NCBI GenBank assembly: GCA_037042915.1
Contig: CM073201.1
Location: 1,302,001 to 1,366,000 of the forward strand
Length of the DNA stretch: 64,000 nucleotides
Reading direction: 5' to 3'
From: Auricularia sp. M13
Lineage: Eukaryota > Basidiomycota > Agaricomycetes > Auriculariales > Auriculariaceae
The position numbers and the translations under genes were made by a program. How positions within the stretch are numbered: position 1 is the stretch's first letter; every line of letters begins with the position of its first letter. This document shows positions 46,063 to 57,571 of this stretch, one piece after another. The notes beneath the pieces were generated by a model. It saw only the letters and a program-made list of their open reading frames with translations, was not told the DNA's origin and searched no databases.

Positions 46063-49000
46063 ATGAACGACGACCCTCCGTTCTCGTTCTCCTCTGTTTC
46101 TGCTGCCTCCTCGAGCTGGTCGCTATCGAACGCCAGTGCCCGCCAGAGCCTCAGCCCGAGCCCAACCCCCATGCCCCCGACGACCACGACCACGACGACG
46201 CTCATCACAGCCAAGCGCCGGCAGTCGCGCACCCCCAACGGCTCCGAGCGCAAGTTCTCTACGCCCGACGCAGCCAGCCTGCAGCACCGCCGCGGGTCGT
46301 CTGGCAGCCTGTTTTTGCCGGGCAAGCGGCCAGGCCATCAGGACGAGAACTCGCCTGAATCAACGATGATGGACCTCGACGGCGACTACAGACCCCGCTC
46401 CGGGAAACGCACCCCATTCAGCCCTCACGCCAACACCAGCCAGGACTCGCTTAACTCGTCCCAGTGAGCAGCCCGGGCCCGCCGGCGCTCTGAGACCTGC
46501 TAATTTTTCCCGGCGCCCATGCAGATCCATCGTCTCCATAAAGCTGCGTGGCGCCGACCAGCGCTCGTCCAGGGCGTCCCTGTACGACTACAACCAGACG
46601 CGGCGCACCAGCCTGCCTGCGCTGCACCTGCAGCTGCCCGTCGGGGCCGACTTCGGACAACCTGGCCCGTCTTCCCCGCCGCATCCGCCACTCCCGCCGG
46701 AGGCTGTAGAAGACATCTACGGCAACCTCAAGTCGTTCAAGTTTGGCAACGCCAGCCCCATCAACGACTCGCCGTCGGACGGCGATCACTCGGAGGACCA
46801 GGATATGATGTCTCCCCTGCCGCGCAGATATTCGCGAAAAATGAGTCGCATCCCGGTCATGGACGACCATCCGCTGCACATCTCCAGCGCAGACGAAGCT
46901 AACTCGGACTCGGACGAGGAGGAGAAACGCAGACAAGAACGCTCCAAGATGCGTGCTATCGACGACGGTGGCCGCCGTCCCTCGCTCCCCATCAACAACG
47001 CCGGTCTGAGCACATCCGCCATGGTTAGCCGTGCAACTTTGGACTCTATGACGGAGCAGCTCGATAGGCAACTGGAGCGGCGGCGTCCCAGTCAGCCGAT
47101 CGCTATCCCGCGCCGTGCCAGCCGCGTCTCGCAAGACGAAGCCTATCTCGAGATGCAGCTAGCTCGGAGGAGCGCCGATCCCCAATCTGAGCCGGGTTCC
47201 CGTGCGCCGTGGGCCGTCATAACTAATTCCAACGCTGCTGCCGAGTTCGACATGAACTTCATCCTTAATGGTTCCATGGGTTCTCTCTCGTGTCCTCCTT
47301 CTCCGACCTCCATGGACGTGGCTGGCGACACCTTTCTTAACCACATTACGCGCTTCGATACGGAGTACGGGAAACGGAGGACGGAATGGATGCTGTCTCG
47401 TCAGTATCAAGTTTTAGACAGCTCTGGACGCCCAGATCCCCGCGAGGTCTGGTCCTGCGACTTCGTGGGCAAGTACAGTATCATACGTGGCATCGCTGAG
47501 ACGCCAGGTTAGTGCCGTCTCTACTTGCTTGCCCTTTAACTATTTGTTCTGACGCGTTCGATTGCCAGGAGAAGAAGCGAAACCGGGACGACTGCGCGCA
47601 AACCAAATACTTATCCGCCACTTCGCCGACACTGTCCGCGACCACGGCCGTCCACATCGGCCTGCTGGACCGTCAATGTGGATACACAAGCATGCGCGCA
47701 AGAAGGTCATCTCCGTGTTTCGCGAGTACAATCCGTTCAAGAAGGACGAGGTCATGACTCCTGCTGTGTCGATCTTGTTTACTCCTCGAGATTTGCGCTC
47801 CTTCCACACTCGGAGCCGGCCGCGCATTCAGTATCACGACGACGCTACCCGGTCGCGCAGCACACGTTCTGCCCACGCTGGTAATGACGATACGCCGCCT
47901 CTGCCTGGCTCGCCTTCGCAGGTACCTCCACTCTCGCCGACTTCGAGGCAAGAGCATGTGTATCCACCGTCGTATCGGAATGCGGCGTCGCCCTTGACGT
48001 CGCCTCGCATGCGTCCTGTTGCTCCTCCTAGCATTGTGGGCTCGGTAGACGATGATGAGCAGCACCACCGACGCGGTCATGCAGAAGCTTTCGGCGCGAT
48101 AGATCACACTCGCCTGCAGGCCACTACCTCAAACATCGGCAGTGTTACGGACGCAGCATCCACGACAGGATCGACCGTCACGCGTACGGACCGTGGAACG
48201 TCTATCACGGAGCGTTTGTTCAAGCGCAAGAAGCCCACGACGGAGAAAGTTGCGACTTTCCACCCTCCGTGGCTGACGCTGCCTCAGCCTCCACGCCCTC
48301 AGACAGAGGAAGAGATGGAACGCATGCTGTTTGGGCAGTGGGACTTCCCGCGGCCTTCGGATGTCAGTGGGCCGCCGCTGATGAGTTCGCGGCCATCCGA
48401 GTCCAGTGTTTCACCGCTGGTGAAGCCCGAGGCGTCTTCATCGAAAACGGCCAACACTCCGCCAGCGGTTTATGACGAGACGGAGGAGGAGAAACAACGG
48501 CGGCGCGTACGGAATTTGAGTCAGTCGTTCGAGTCTGTCGGCTTGATTGCCTCGCGGCGGCCAAAGTCAACCTCCACATCTTCTCAGCGTCCGCCTCAGA
48601 AGCAAACAACTCCCACTTTCCTCGACTCGTTACCGCCCGACTCGGTCTGCTTCCTTCTTCCGCTCTGGCCTTCAGAATCTGCCACTCGCAAACACGAGCG
48701 GCCTCGTCCAGCATACCGCGTACCGCTCTCTGAGCGACGTTATCTCGTCGTCTACTTCGTCCAGCAGACACAGCTTGGTAACACGCCGCCAGTCAACAAA
48801 AAGCGCCCTCGGCAACCAGCTGAACAGCCAGCTGCGAGCAGCAGCAGGACGGGCTTCACGCCGTTCCACGTCGTCGCGCGACTGATCACCAGCGACGACC
48901 TGTTGCACGCGGGTATGCGTTCGCTTGACAAGGGCCTCTTCGTCTCGGGCACCATCTCGGACAGCCTCATCGCCGTGCCGGACCCGTCGTCTGCGGACGC

Positions 49001-49238
49001 GCTCAGCCCCATTATTATTGCGCTGTGCAACGAAAAGCAGGCGGTAGAGCTCGTGCCGGAAGGCCTAGACAAGCTCGGGCTGCGTGTCGACCCCGACGAT
49101 GGCATGTCCGTTGTCGGTGAGAACGGCGGGAAAGAGCGCGCGCTGACGCCGATCGGGCGCGCCGTCGTCGAGATCATCTGGGCGTCATGCATCGCCGTGT
49201 CCTCCGGCACCGCGACACCTGCCCCGGGCGCGAATTAA
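46063..49238 (+). CDS. Large uncharacterised fungal protein
   Basis: Three exons (46063-46463, 46525-47507, 47569-49238), 1017 residues. I do not recognise the family. The first 330 residues are Ser/Pro/Arg-rich (KRRQSRTPNGSERK and many S-P sites), with an acidic segment SSADEANSDSDEEE near 280. A compact region spans about residues 420-560: FDTEYGKRRTEWMLSRQYQV, then GKYSIIRGIAETPG, and after an intron LIRHFADTVRDHGRPHRP and VFREYNPFKKDEV. This may be the conserved core. A globular C-terminus from about 880 (LITSDDLLHAGMRSLDKG, then LSPIIIALCNEKQAVELV) ends in a Pro/Ala tail. No transmembrane segment or catalytic motif is evident. Long single-exon length contrasts with the intron density of its neighbours. 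Confidence 0.75.
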
Positions 49239-49551
49239 TGTTAATTTCTATTCACGCGTTTTATTCCCCGTCATGTCTTTGTCCGTCGCCTCAACGCTGT
49301 CTTCTCTTTTCTGTCCTATGCATGTGTCACTGGTCTTTGTTCTTCAGGCTCGCTTTCTCTCCAATCCTCGTGCTCTGTGTCTAGAATGTATTTTACCTCG
49401 GCCTTTGCATTGCGTTCTACAGCTGTATCTTTGCATACCCTCAGAAAAGTCGTTTCGGGGAATGGGGAAGTTGAACGAATCTGCTTGAGTGCCGGAAGCA
49501 AAAAGTTGCTTTCACTCAGCAATCCTTCACGCACTCGCGCTTTCGGTAGTC

Positions 49552-51211
49552 ATGGTGTCCTTCAAGTGAGTACCCTCGTTGTGAGTAGAAACAAACTGGT
49601 CTCATGCTTTGGTAGCTGCGATGGTACGGTCCCTCCTGAGGTTTGACGCAGACGAGTGCTGAGACGTCGTTCGCAGCCTGCAACGACACTGTGAAAAAGC
49701 CCAAGCTGGACCAGCACGCACAGCGCTGCAAGGCATCGTTCACGTGTCTCGATTGCAGCACAACATTCCACACCGCGGCAGAGTGCGTGTGTGCTGTATT
49801 GGTCCGGTGTGCGAGCTCATATTCACCTTCGCGTGCAGCTGGCGGCCGCACACGACATGCATTTCCGAGGCGCAGAAGTATGAAAAAAGCGTGTACAAGG
49901 GCCCAAAGGTGCGCTATCCTCCGGCCCGTGCATCTTGGGTCTGCATTGCTGAGGGTGACGCAGGGCGGCCGCGGCGGCGCGCCACAGAACGGGCGCGGCG
50001 GTGGTAAGTATGGCGGCCGCGCCGCGCGCCCGCTGGGAACTGGCGCTAACGACACCCCCCTCGGCACCCCGCGCATGTCCCCTTCGTCTGTCGCGCCCGA
50101 CACGACTCCAGGCGCGAAAACGGCCGCGAAGGACAAGGAGGCCGCACCTACACCGGCCGTAACGACGAACGGTGCGAGCGCAGCTGCTACGCCTGCTTCT
50201 GAAGAGAAGAAGAGCAAGAAGCGTAAGGCGGATGCGTTGGAGGACACGGCCGCCCCAGCATCAGATGAGGTATAATTGCTGCTTGCCTCTGGCTGGGCAA
50301 TACTTCACTGACGCGAGTTCAGAAGGAGAAGAAGAAAAAGAAAAAGAAGGACGCTACTGAGCAGAAGGTGTGCATCTGGTCGCGTATGCTTTCTTGTGTA
50401 GGCCTAATCTACTTTTGTAGGAGGAGGCTCCCGCAGCAAGCACTGCGACCAAGACAGAGGAAGAGGGCAAGAAGGAGAAAAAGTCGAAGAAATCCAGGAG
50501 CGAGGATGCTATGGACGTCGACGTGGCTGAGCCGGTTCGTGCAGCCATGTATGAAGTTTCGCGTGGACTGACAGCATCTCTACAGGCCGAGGACGGGAAG
50601 AAAAAGAAAAAGGACAAGAAGTCCAAAAAGGACGCAGTTGAAGATGCGCCCGTCAACGGCGCGAGTGAACCTGTTCGTGGGCTTGTTACTTCTGCATTTG
50701 TGTTCGTTGATTCTTTGCTCGTCTGCAGGCAGCAAACGCTGCAACAAACGGCGCAGATGAATCCACAAAGGAGAAGAAGGAAAAGAAGCATAAGAAGTTC
50801 AAGTCGACCTCTGACGATGCCGACGCGACTGTGCAGCCTGCAACGACCAATGGCACGGTAAATGCGTCTAGTGGCAGGTCTGGAATAATATACTCAACCA
50901 TATGCAGCTCGACGGGAAAGCCGAGAAGAAGAAGAAGCGGAAATCCCTGGCGCAGGACGAGGAGAACGCGCCTGCAGAGGTGTGCCCATTATTTCTCCAT
51001 CTCGTCGCTTATCCTGAGCCAAACCAAGTCAGCACGTGGTTCGGACGAGACTCCCGCCAAGACAAAGAAACCGAAAAAGGTGAAGTCCGACGCGGTGGAG
51101 GAGGTGGTTGAGTCGTCGCCCAAGAAGGAGAAGAAAGAGAAGAAGGATAAATCGAAAAAGGACAAGACAAATACGGAGTCGAAGCGAGAGAAGGGGGCGG
51201 TTGAGGCTTAG
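49552..51211 (+). CDS. LYAR: LYAR-like C2HC zinc-finger nucleolar protein
   Basis: About 12 exons. Exon 1 (49552-49565) is MVSF and two bases; exon 2 is an 8-nt microexon (49616-49623); exon 3 starts 49677. Joined they give MVSFNCDACNDTVKKPKLDQ, the first LYAR-type zinc finger. Then CKASFTCLDCSTTFHTAADW continues across an intron to RPHTTCISEAQKYEKSVYKG, the second. A Gly/Arg-rich stretch (GGRGGAPQNGRGGG) follows. The C-terminal half is a series of Lys-rich modules such as KKKKKDKKSKKDA and KKEKKEKKHKKF, each on its own small exon. LYAR and its yeast relative are nucleolar factors involved in rRNA synthesis and processing. All introns in the basic tail are phase 0 and lie between module repeats. 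Confidence 0.88.
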
Positions 51212-51377
51212 TCTCGCTCTTTGGTTATCAAGATCTATATGGGACATGTTTCTGCTACTTATATGCTTGGAATCCATCGGTGGTTGATTGGAAGTTTTTG
51301 CACGCGTGATCGTCATGGAAGGCGACGCGTTTTGGACTCCGACTCAACCACTCACGCGACACCCGCTCACTGTTAGA

Positions 51378-53557
51378 ATGGCGCAGGAAGAAGCGCGTCG
51401 CCGGTCGATGATGCCAGGACGCTCACAGCTGCCAGTGCCCAGCTCTGCGTTCAAGAAGCCTCAGCAACCGCTGCCTCAGCCGCCGATCCGCGGGATGCGG
51501 CAGTCGCTGGCTGGTCCGCCAACACGCGGGCCGCTGCTCGCGACGTCGATAAACGTGCCGTTGGCGCCGCCCACGACGAACCCGCGCCACTCCATCTACC
51601 GCTCTGGACCGGGCGCGATGCCCGCCAGCACGAGCAAGCGGGGCGGCATCCCCGGCAAGGACCCGCGCGACACGCGGAGCGCGCAGTTCAAGACGTCCAC
51701 ACTGCACATGCTCATCGAGTTCCTCAAGGCGCACGACTACCAGAACGACCTCAGCATCAAGACACTCGCGTCGCCACCTGCGCGCGAGGTGCAGTCCATC
51801 ATCAAGCATCTCGTCTTCTTCCTCGATCCCAACTACGTCTGGGGCCGCGGTGGCGTCAAGTTCGAGGACGAGCTCATCCCGCTGCTCAAAGGCATGAAGT
51901 ACCCGTACACCGACGGTCTCACTAAAGCCACGCTACAAACGCCCGGTAGCATGCCCAACATGCCGCATACACTCGGCCTGCTGCACTGGCTCGTCTCTGT
52001 CGCCAAAGTACGTCAGGTGCCGCTGAAAGCGTTCGCGACCTCACTGCCTTTCAGTTACGAGACGCGTATTTAACAAGTCAGGACAATACGCTGCTGGAAG
52101 TTGAAGATATCCCTGAGAACTTTTCCGACGACCTCCACTGTCGCGTCATCGAATTCGACTATACGGGAAGAGCATATGTTGCGTTCTTGAATGGAAGTGA
52201 CTCTTTCGACGAGGAAGACAGAGAACTAGAGGCACGCTTTGGTGAGCGACAACATTCACGGCCGCTTCCTTTGTCCTAAGAATCTTGTAGCGGCGCGCAA
52301 TAGGTCGGTCCTGGAGCGAAATCATGCCATGCGAGACGAGCTGGACAGACTCGAGGCAGAGTACAAGCAACTCATATCCGTCGAGGTTTGTCTTAACCTC
52401 TGCACATCTAGTCTGCGTGCTTACATTATGCACAGTCACCCGTACTCGCTCTCTCGAAACTGAAAGACGAGCGTGAACGAGATCTACACAAGATGAACGC
52501 CATGATCAAGAAGGATCAGATTAAAGTCGAACGGTATGAAAGGGCAATCGAGGAAATTAACGCGCGCATATCGCAAGAACGTATGTATTGTGTTTGCTCC
52601 AGTCGAGAAGCACAGATGTAACATACGTCACAGTCGCCGACATCGACGCTCTGCGCGACGAGCGCGCCGAGCTCGAGCGCAAAGTCGCCGAGCAAAACAT
52701 CAGCCCGGAAGAAGCGCGGCAAATGACGCAGGACCGTGACTCGCTGTCGAAGAGTGTCGAAGATTTCAAAGCGAAGGTGGAGGCGACGAAACGGCTGTAC
52801 GAGATGCTCGAGGTGACGTGGATGAACCGCGGCGACTCGCTGGAACATGCCGTCGAGGAGTACAGCTCGCTCGCGCTAAAGCTCGACCTCGACGATCCAC
52901 CGCCGCCGTACGAGGGCATGGACTTCACCATCACGGTCGACCTCGCCAAAGAGTCCATGATTCGGTGTGAGGACCTCCGCACGCGCATCAAGCCCGCGCT
53001 GCTCGCCGTCGCGGAGAAGGCGCGACAGCAGCGCAGCCAGTGTTCAGACGAGCAGATCCGGCTGGAGCATGAGCTCGCCACGCTCCTCGCCACCTGCGAG
53101 CAGCTCGAGGATGACCTCGTCCGACTGGACGCCCGCGTTGCCAGCGTTTTGGAAGAAGCGGATAATATACGCGAGGTGAGTCTTGCACTGTTCCCTCTCG
53201 GAATCATAATTTCACGGCTAACGCAACGCTAGACTGCACAAGCTGAAATAGCAGCCAGCGATGCCGAGGCTGCCAAACTTGACAAGGAGATCGGGGCAGC
53301 CCGTGCTGCGGCCAAAAACTATGGCATCGGCGTCAAGTCGCGTTTGCAAACGCTGCTCATACAGTGCGTGCCCCGCAAATTCAACCTAACTAGCGACTGA
53401 CGACATTTGCAGGCAGCAGGAGCAGATAGAGCAGACAGAACGGCTGCGAGAGGAGACTTTGAAGGCGATTTCTAAAAACACGGCCGAGATCGCGACCTTC
53501 AAGACGACGGTGTCCGAAGTATTGGATGACTTGTATCTTTGCGCCGAGGCGAACTAG
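51378..53557 (+). CDS. NDC80: Kinetochore protein Ndc80/Hec1
   Basis: Roughly seven exons. The unstructured basic N-terminus (MAQEEARRRSMMPGRSQLP, with many R-x-S sites) precedes the calponin-homology head: KTSTLHMLIEFLKAHDYQND, then SIIKHLVFFLDPNYVWGRGG and VKFEDELIPLLKGMKYPY with HTLGLLHWLVSVAK. Long coiled coils follow, for example RVLERNHAMRDELDRLEAEY, ERDLHKMNAMIKKDQ and DDLVRLDARVASVLEEAD. The head binds microtubules and the coiled coil pairs with Nuf2. An in-frame ATG at 51315 would add 21 residues; 51378 is preferred because the family N-terminus is usually short and basic. The intergenic gap to LYAR is only 166 bp, so the 5' UTR is short. Confidence 0.94.
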
Positions 53558-53807
53558 GCGCCTGTAGTTCTCGATCTTCTCGATGTATGGGGTGCTTGCT
53601 GTATGTAAGATGGACCGCAGTGTTGCACGATTACTTTATTTTGGTTGCATTGCTTTCTTGTTGCTCGCTACGTTGTGACATTCATCGATTCCACCAGTGA
53701 CATAAAAGCGCGAGACGACTTGTCTACATGACGGGGCGAAAGGCAGAAAAAACGGTCGAGAGTAAGCAGTGGCCATCACTGCGTGCTAAGTATGGAGTAC
53801 ATGCGGC

Positions 53808-55375
53808 TCAGAACGCCGTGGTGGAATCGACCTCTATCGTCGGGACGATACTCGCGATGAACTTGAGGAAGACGACAAGGTAGAAGTCGACGCGCATGCC
53901 CTCGACGTCGTCACCCTCCTCGGCCGGCGGCGCGGGCGAGCTCTTGCCGCTGTCGCCCGTCACCTTGCGCAGTAGCCACTTGCGCTTGCCGCCGCCCTCT
54001 TTGGCGCCGGCGACTTTGCCCCCGCCGGGCGATCCAGCGAGCTTGCGCTGCTCCTCGACCACGTGCGCGTTCATGCGCTCGATAACCTTCTTCATCACGC
54101 TCGCGTGCTTGCACGGATGTACGGACGCGCATGAGAGCGTCGCGGAGTGCGGGAACGCCTCGATGGTCACCGTCTTCTGCGCGTGCTCCGCGGATATGTC
54201 CTGGAAGACTTGCTTGTGTGTCAACGGCGTTCCTTTCTGTGCAAAGCCGGTAAGATATCCTTGTCAATCAGGATCAGCTATGCGATGCAGCACCTCGTCA
54301 TAGCCGAGCAGCCAGACGCGGGGGTTTGGTAGTATTTGTCGTAAGTGATCATAACGTCGTAGGTTCGAACTTGCAGCAGGTTACCCTTAGAGTCCGAGCT
54401 ACGAGGCAGGTTCAAAACGCAGGTATGCGCAAGGGAAGGAGCTTGGACGCACGCAGGTGCGGCTGTCGATGACGCTGCAGGAGCGGCGGCGGTCGCCTCG
54501 TCCTCTGCGGCTTCCAAATCAGCCTCTTCCATGTCGGGAATATCATCCATGTCGGGGATGTCGCCCACGGTCGGGTTCCCGGCGATGTTATCTACGTTCA
54601 GCGATGCCTTGGAGACGGCAGCGGCAAGGTCGTCGTCCGCTGTAGGGCCATCGAGGTCGGGGATGTCGTCGATTGTTTGCGGATTGACCTTGGAGTCATT
54701 CGCGGCTGCAACGGGAAGCGTGAGCTGCCTTGCTTAGCTCGCTGACCGATGTGGCGTACGGCGACCAGCGTGCGTCTCCACCCAGTCGTCATCCTTCTGG
54801 CCGTCCCCGCCAGACATGGAGATGAGTCGTTCAGCGTCTTCCTGGGCGTCGGTGTATGCGAGCGAGGACGCCCGTCGCAGACATGGAACTGGGCGGGCGT
54901 TATGGGGCTGGAGATTGCGCGCGGCAGTCACACGAACACACCTCCCCGGTGGACCAGGTACTGTTTATCGGGCGGCAGGAAGTCCTTGGCCTTACTTGCC
55001 TCGCCCTTCTCCCTGCGCAGGCGCGTGAGCAGCGGGCAGCGGGCACGCATATTTCGCACCATGACCAGACTGGGAACTTGTATGCCAGGAAGTCGCCCGC
55101 GGCAACGAACTCCTCTAATCCATCGCACTCAGCGACGGCCACGACAGCATGCAGCGAGCCACGGACCTGGAGTGATACAACCGCTCTCCTTGAACTTGCT
55201 CTCGCGCAGGACCTGCGCGCGATCGCCGTCAGCGATCCCAGTGTGGCCGGCGCATCTCTGGCAACAGGACGTACGGGACTCAGGTAATCGCGTACAGCCC
55301 AGAATTGAGACTATCGGCACCCGTGAGCATGATACCCAGGCGCAGGGCAAGGTGGCTTGCCTGGATGGCGTGCAT
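53808..55375 (-). CDS. ATG3: Atg3, E2-like conjugating enzyme for Atg8 lipidation (frame break in sequence)
   Basis: Nine exons: 55375-55361, 55310-55275, 55212-55167, 55114-55060, 55012-54942, 54888-54766, 54705 onwards, 54398-54294, 54236-53808. The protein starts MHAIQSQFWAVRDYLSPVLR. GDFLAYKFPVWSW and PPDKQYLVHRGVPCLRRASS follow, then a long Asp/Glu-rich insertion. The C-terminal E2 part has ITYDKYYQTP, then VWLLGYDEKGTPLTHKQVF, and the active-site cysteine in HPCKHASVMKKVIER. The first intron (55360-55311) is GC-AG with a GCAAGC donor. Between YYQTP and VWLLGY the reading frame slips by one base at a 5-nt G run (54320-54324 plus strand). No GT-AG solution exists, so the window carries either a one-base deletion or an assembly error. 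Confidence 0.9.
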
Positions 55376-55681
55376 GTCGACAACCGCGGTTGTGTTCGGG
55401 GTCAAGTCCAAGAATGGCAGAGTTCAGCCGCTCTGCCAATTGTGTGCGTTCTTGAAACTCAATTGATCAGAAACGTCAAAACAAAATAAGAGTCATCAAT
55501 TTCTGGCGCAGATCCCAAAAACGAATAATACAGCAGGTTGACCAGTATAGTATACAATCTTTCGCATGGGGGAAGACTACAGCGAGCCTCATAAATTATG
55601 GGCAATTTCGTCGTGTCCGTTGAAGTGCCTGGGATCTCCCATGGCTTCCTCCGTTGTAAGCGTTGCAGCAGTCAGTGTGGA

Positions 55682-56717
55682 TTATGCCTGATTGTTCTCA
55701 AAGCTGACAATCCAGACCTCGCCGTCGTAATCGTCCGTCGCCAGCCATCTTCGTTCGGTGCTCGTGCATCTACGCATTGAGGAAAAGAGCGTCCGTTTGC
55801 CCAGCCAGTCCACGCGACGCACATCCTGCACGATGGCTGCGCGCGTGCGCTTCAGATTGGCCTTGATGATGGCTCTTCTTCGCGTGTCGTCTGCAAGCGA
55901 CCATTCGGTGTTGCTCATCGGCTGTGCAAGCCTGCCACCCCACACGCCACACGGAATTCAGAGAGCCAATTGGAACGCGGCTCGATCAGCTGCCCTGCGA
56001 ACGCAAGACGAAGTAGGAAAGCCGCACCCGAGATAGAGGTGGCGAAATACGTCCGCGGGTGTCACAGGCGCACCCGCGACGCCGCGCACATCGATGGTCC
56101 AGGGACAGTCGTCGAACACGATGCGGAGGTACGTCGCGCGCGAGTGCGTGGCTGCGTCGAGGCCGTGCGTCGCGTGCGCCCACTGGCGCGAGACCTGCAG
56201 CCGCGTGTCCTGTTGCCATAGCTCAGTGCTTCTCGCTCAGGGGGAGGGTGCAGAGACGCGATAGAGTACGCCGGACACGTACCGGGAATCGCACGTCGAA
56301 CAGCAGCGGGGGCGGTTTCATGCCGAGCAGCGGGTGCAGCGACCCTGCGTCTGGCTTCTTCTTTCCCCGTCGCACTGCGTGGTCGAGGCGGGCTCTCAGC
56401 ACGATGCAGCGAGATCAACAAGGGAGCGTAGACGGACGGAAACCGGAAATGGCTTGGTGTGCGCTCAGCCGGCTGCCAGGCCCGGGCGGCGGAGACGGCG
56501 TTTGGACGGGGCGCAGCGTGCTCGGAACGGCGCTGCTGGGACGTGAGGGCAATGAGGGAACGGCAGTAGCGGAACTGCTGCAGGAGGATCGTAAGTGTCG
56601 TGAAGCATTGTCGTAAATGTCGTAAGGGGGGAGATGGTAGTAGGGCGGGGGTGAGTGGTAGGCGCGGTAGGGCGACGGCCCCGGGACGGGCGTCGATAGA
56701 TATGTCGTTGCAGTCAT
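55682..56717 (-). CDS. DUF6699 fungal protein
   Basis: At least four exons (56717-56420, 56344-56283, 56221 onwards, last ending 55682). The Pro/Tyr-rich N-terminus (MMTATTYLSTPVPGPSPYRA) is followed by STLPWSLHPLLGMKPPPLLF and DVRFP. Then LWQQDTRLQVSRQWAHATHG leads to YLRIVFDDCPWTIDVRGVAG. This block, with the W-T-I/V-D-V-R motif, is the core of the DUF6699 domain widespread in Agaricomycetes. After a junction near 56020-55940 that I cannot fix exactly, the typical DUF6699 end VQDVRRVDWLGKRTLF appears, and the frame continues to a stop at 55684. Function unknown; the domain occurs in large lineage-specific families. The 5' start ATG could also be 30 bp upstream. Confidence 0.8.
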
Positions 56718-57571
56718 CATGGGGAGAATGAGGAGAGCCCAGCCCAAGGGAGAAGAAGCTCAACGTTGGCGTAAAGAGGCGGCTCTTATACAGCCACGCG
56801 CGAGCTGTGTTTGAATGCAAGGACACAGACAAGCCTGGAGTCTATTGTAATGACGCGCACGGGCCGCAGAGGACGACAAGAGCACCGTGGGTGGGCAGAG
56901 GAACGACGAGGCCATACCTATTCTGCATTGCAAGGACCAGGGTAGAGCCAGGGGAACGCAGGAGGCAGAGAGCAGTGGACCGGGCCCTCGTCAGCAGAAA
57001 TTCAGCAGCAGCAGACGCGCAGGCATTGAGACCGAGCAGTACGGGCCGTAGCGTCGGTGAAGACAAGAGCGGTTGCGGCAGGTTCGGCACAGCGACCGGA
57101 GGACATCAGCGCAGAGAGGAGAAACAGACGTGCAAGGATGGGCACAAGACCTGTCCGGACTGCATTGGGCGAAGCAGAGACTCGGACTGTCATCTGTCTG
57201 TCTCCGAATGGAAGATGGCGCGCAGTGCTCCCGTCTCTTGTTCGCCTGCCTCACCTAGCGAGCGACCGGCCTGGCGTATGGAGGGTGACTGGATTCCGGG
57301 CGGGCGGCAAAAACGTTCTGTTGATATGGAGGCATTTTACTGCGCGACTTTGGGGGCACTGTGTCACGGGCGGTCTGAGGGCTGGCCTTGTAGCTGTCTT
57401 CCGGGGGCTGGCGCTGGGGGATCGACCGTTGAACGTTGAACGTTGACGGCCTTCACTGGCTGGACAGTCAGCGGAACGGGATGGAAGGTTGCAGCGGAGC
57501 CAATCAGCGCCTCTGGAAAAGTTCAAAGCGCCCACTTATCGTGTCTTGGATTTCTCACCTGAACCACGAGC
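56718..57571. other. Divergent intergenic region, DUF6699 and CCP1
   Basis: 854 bp with no credible gene. It contains a GAACGTT tandem repeat at about 57428-57445. Confidence 0.4.
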
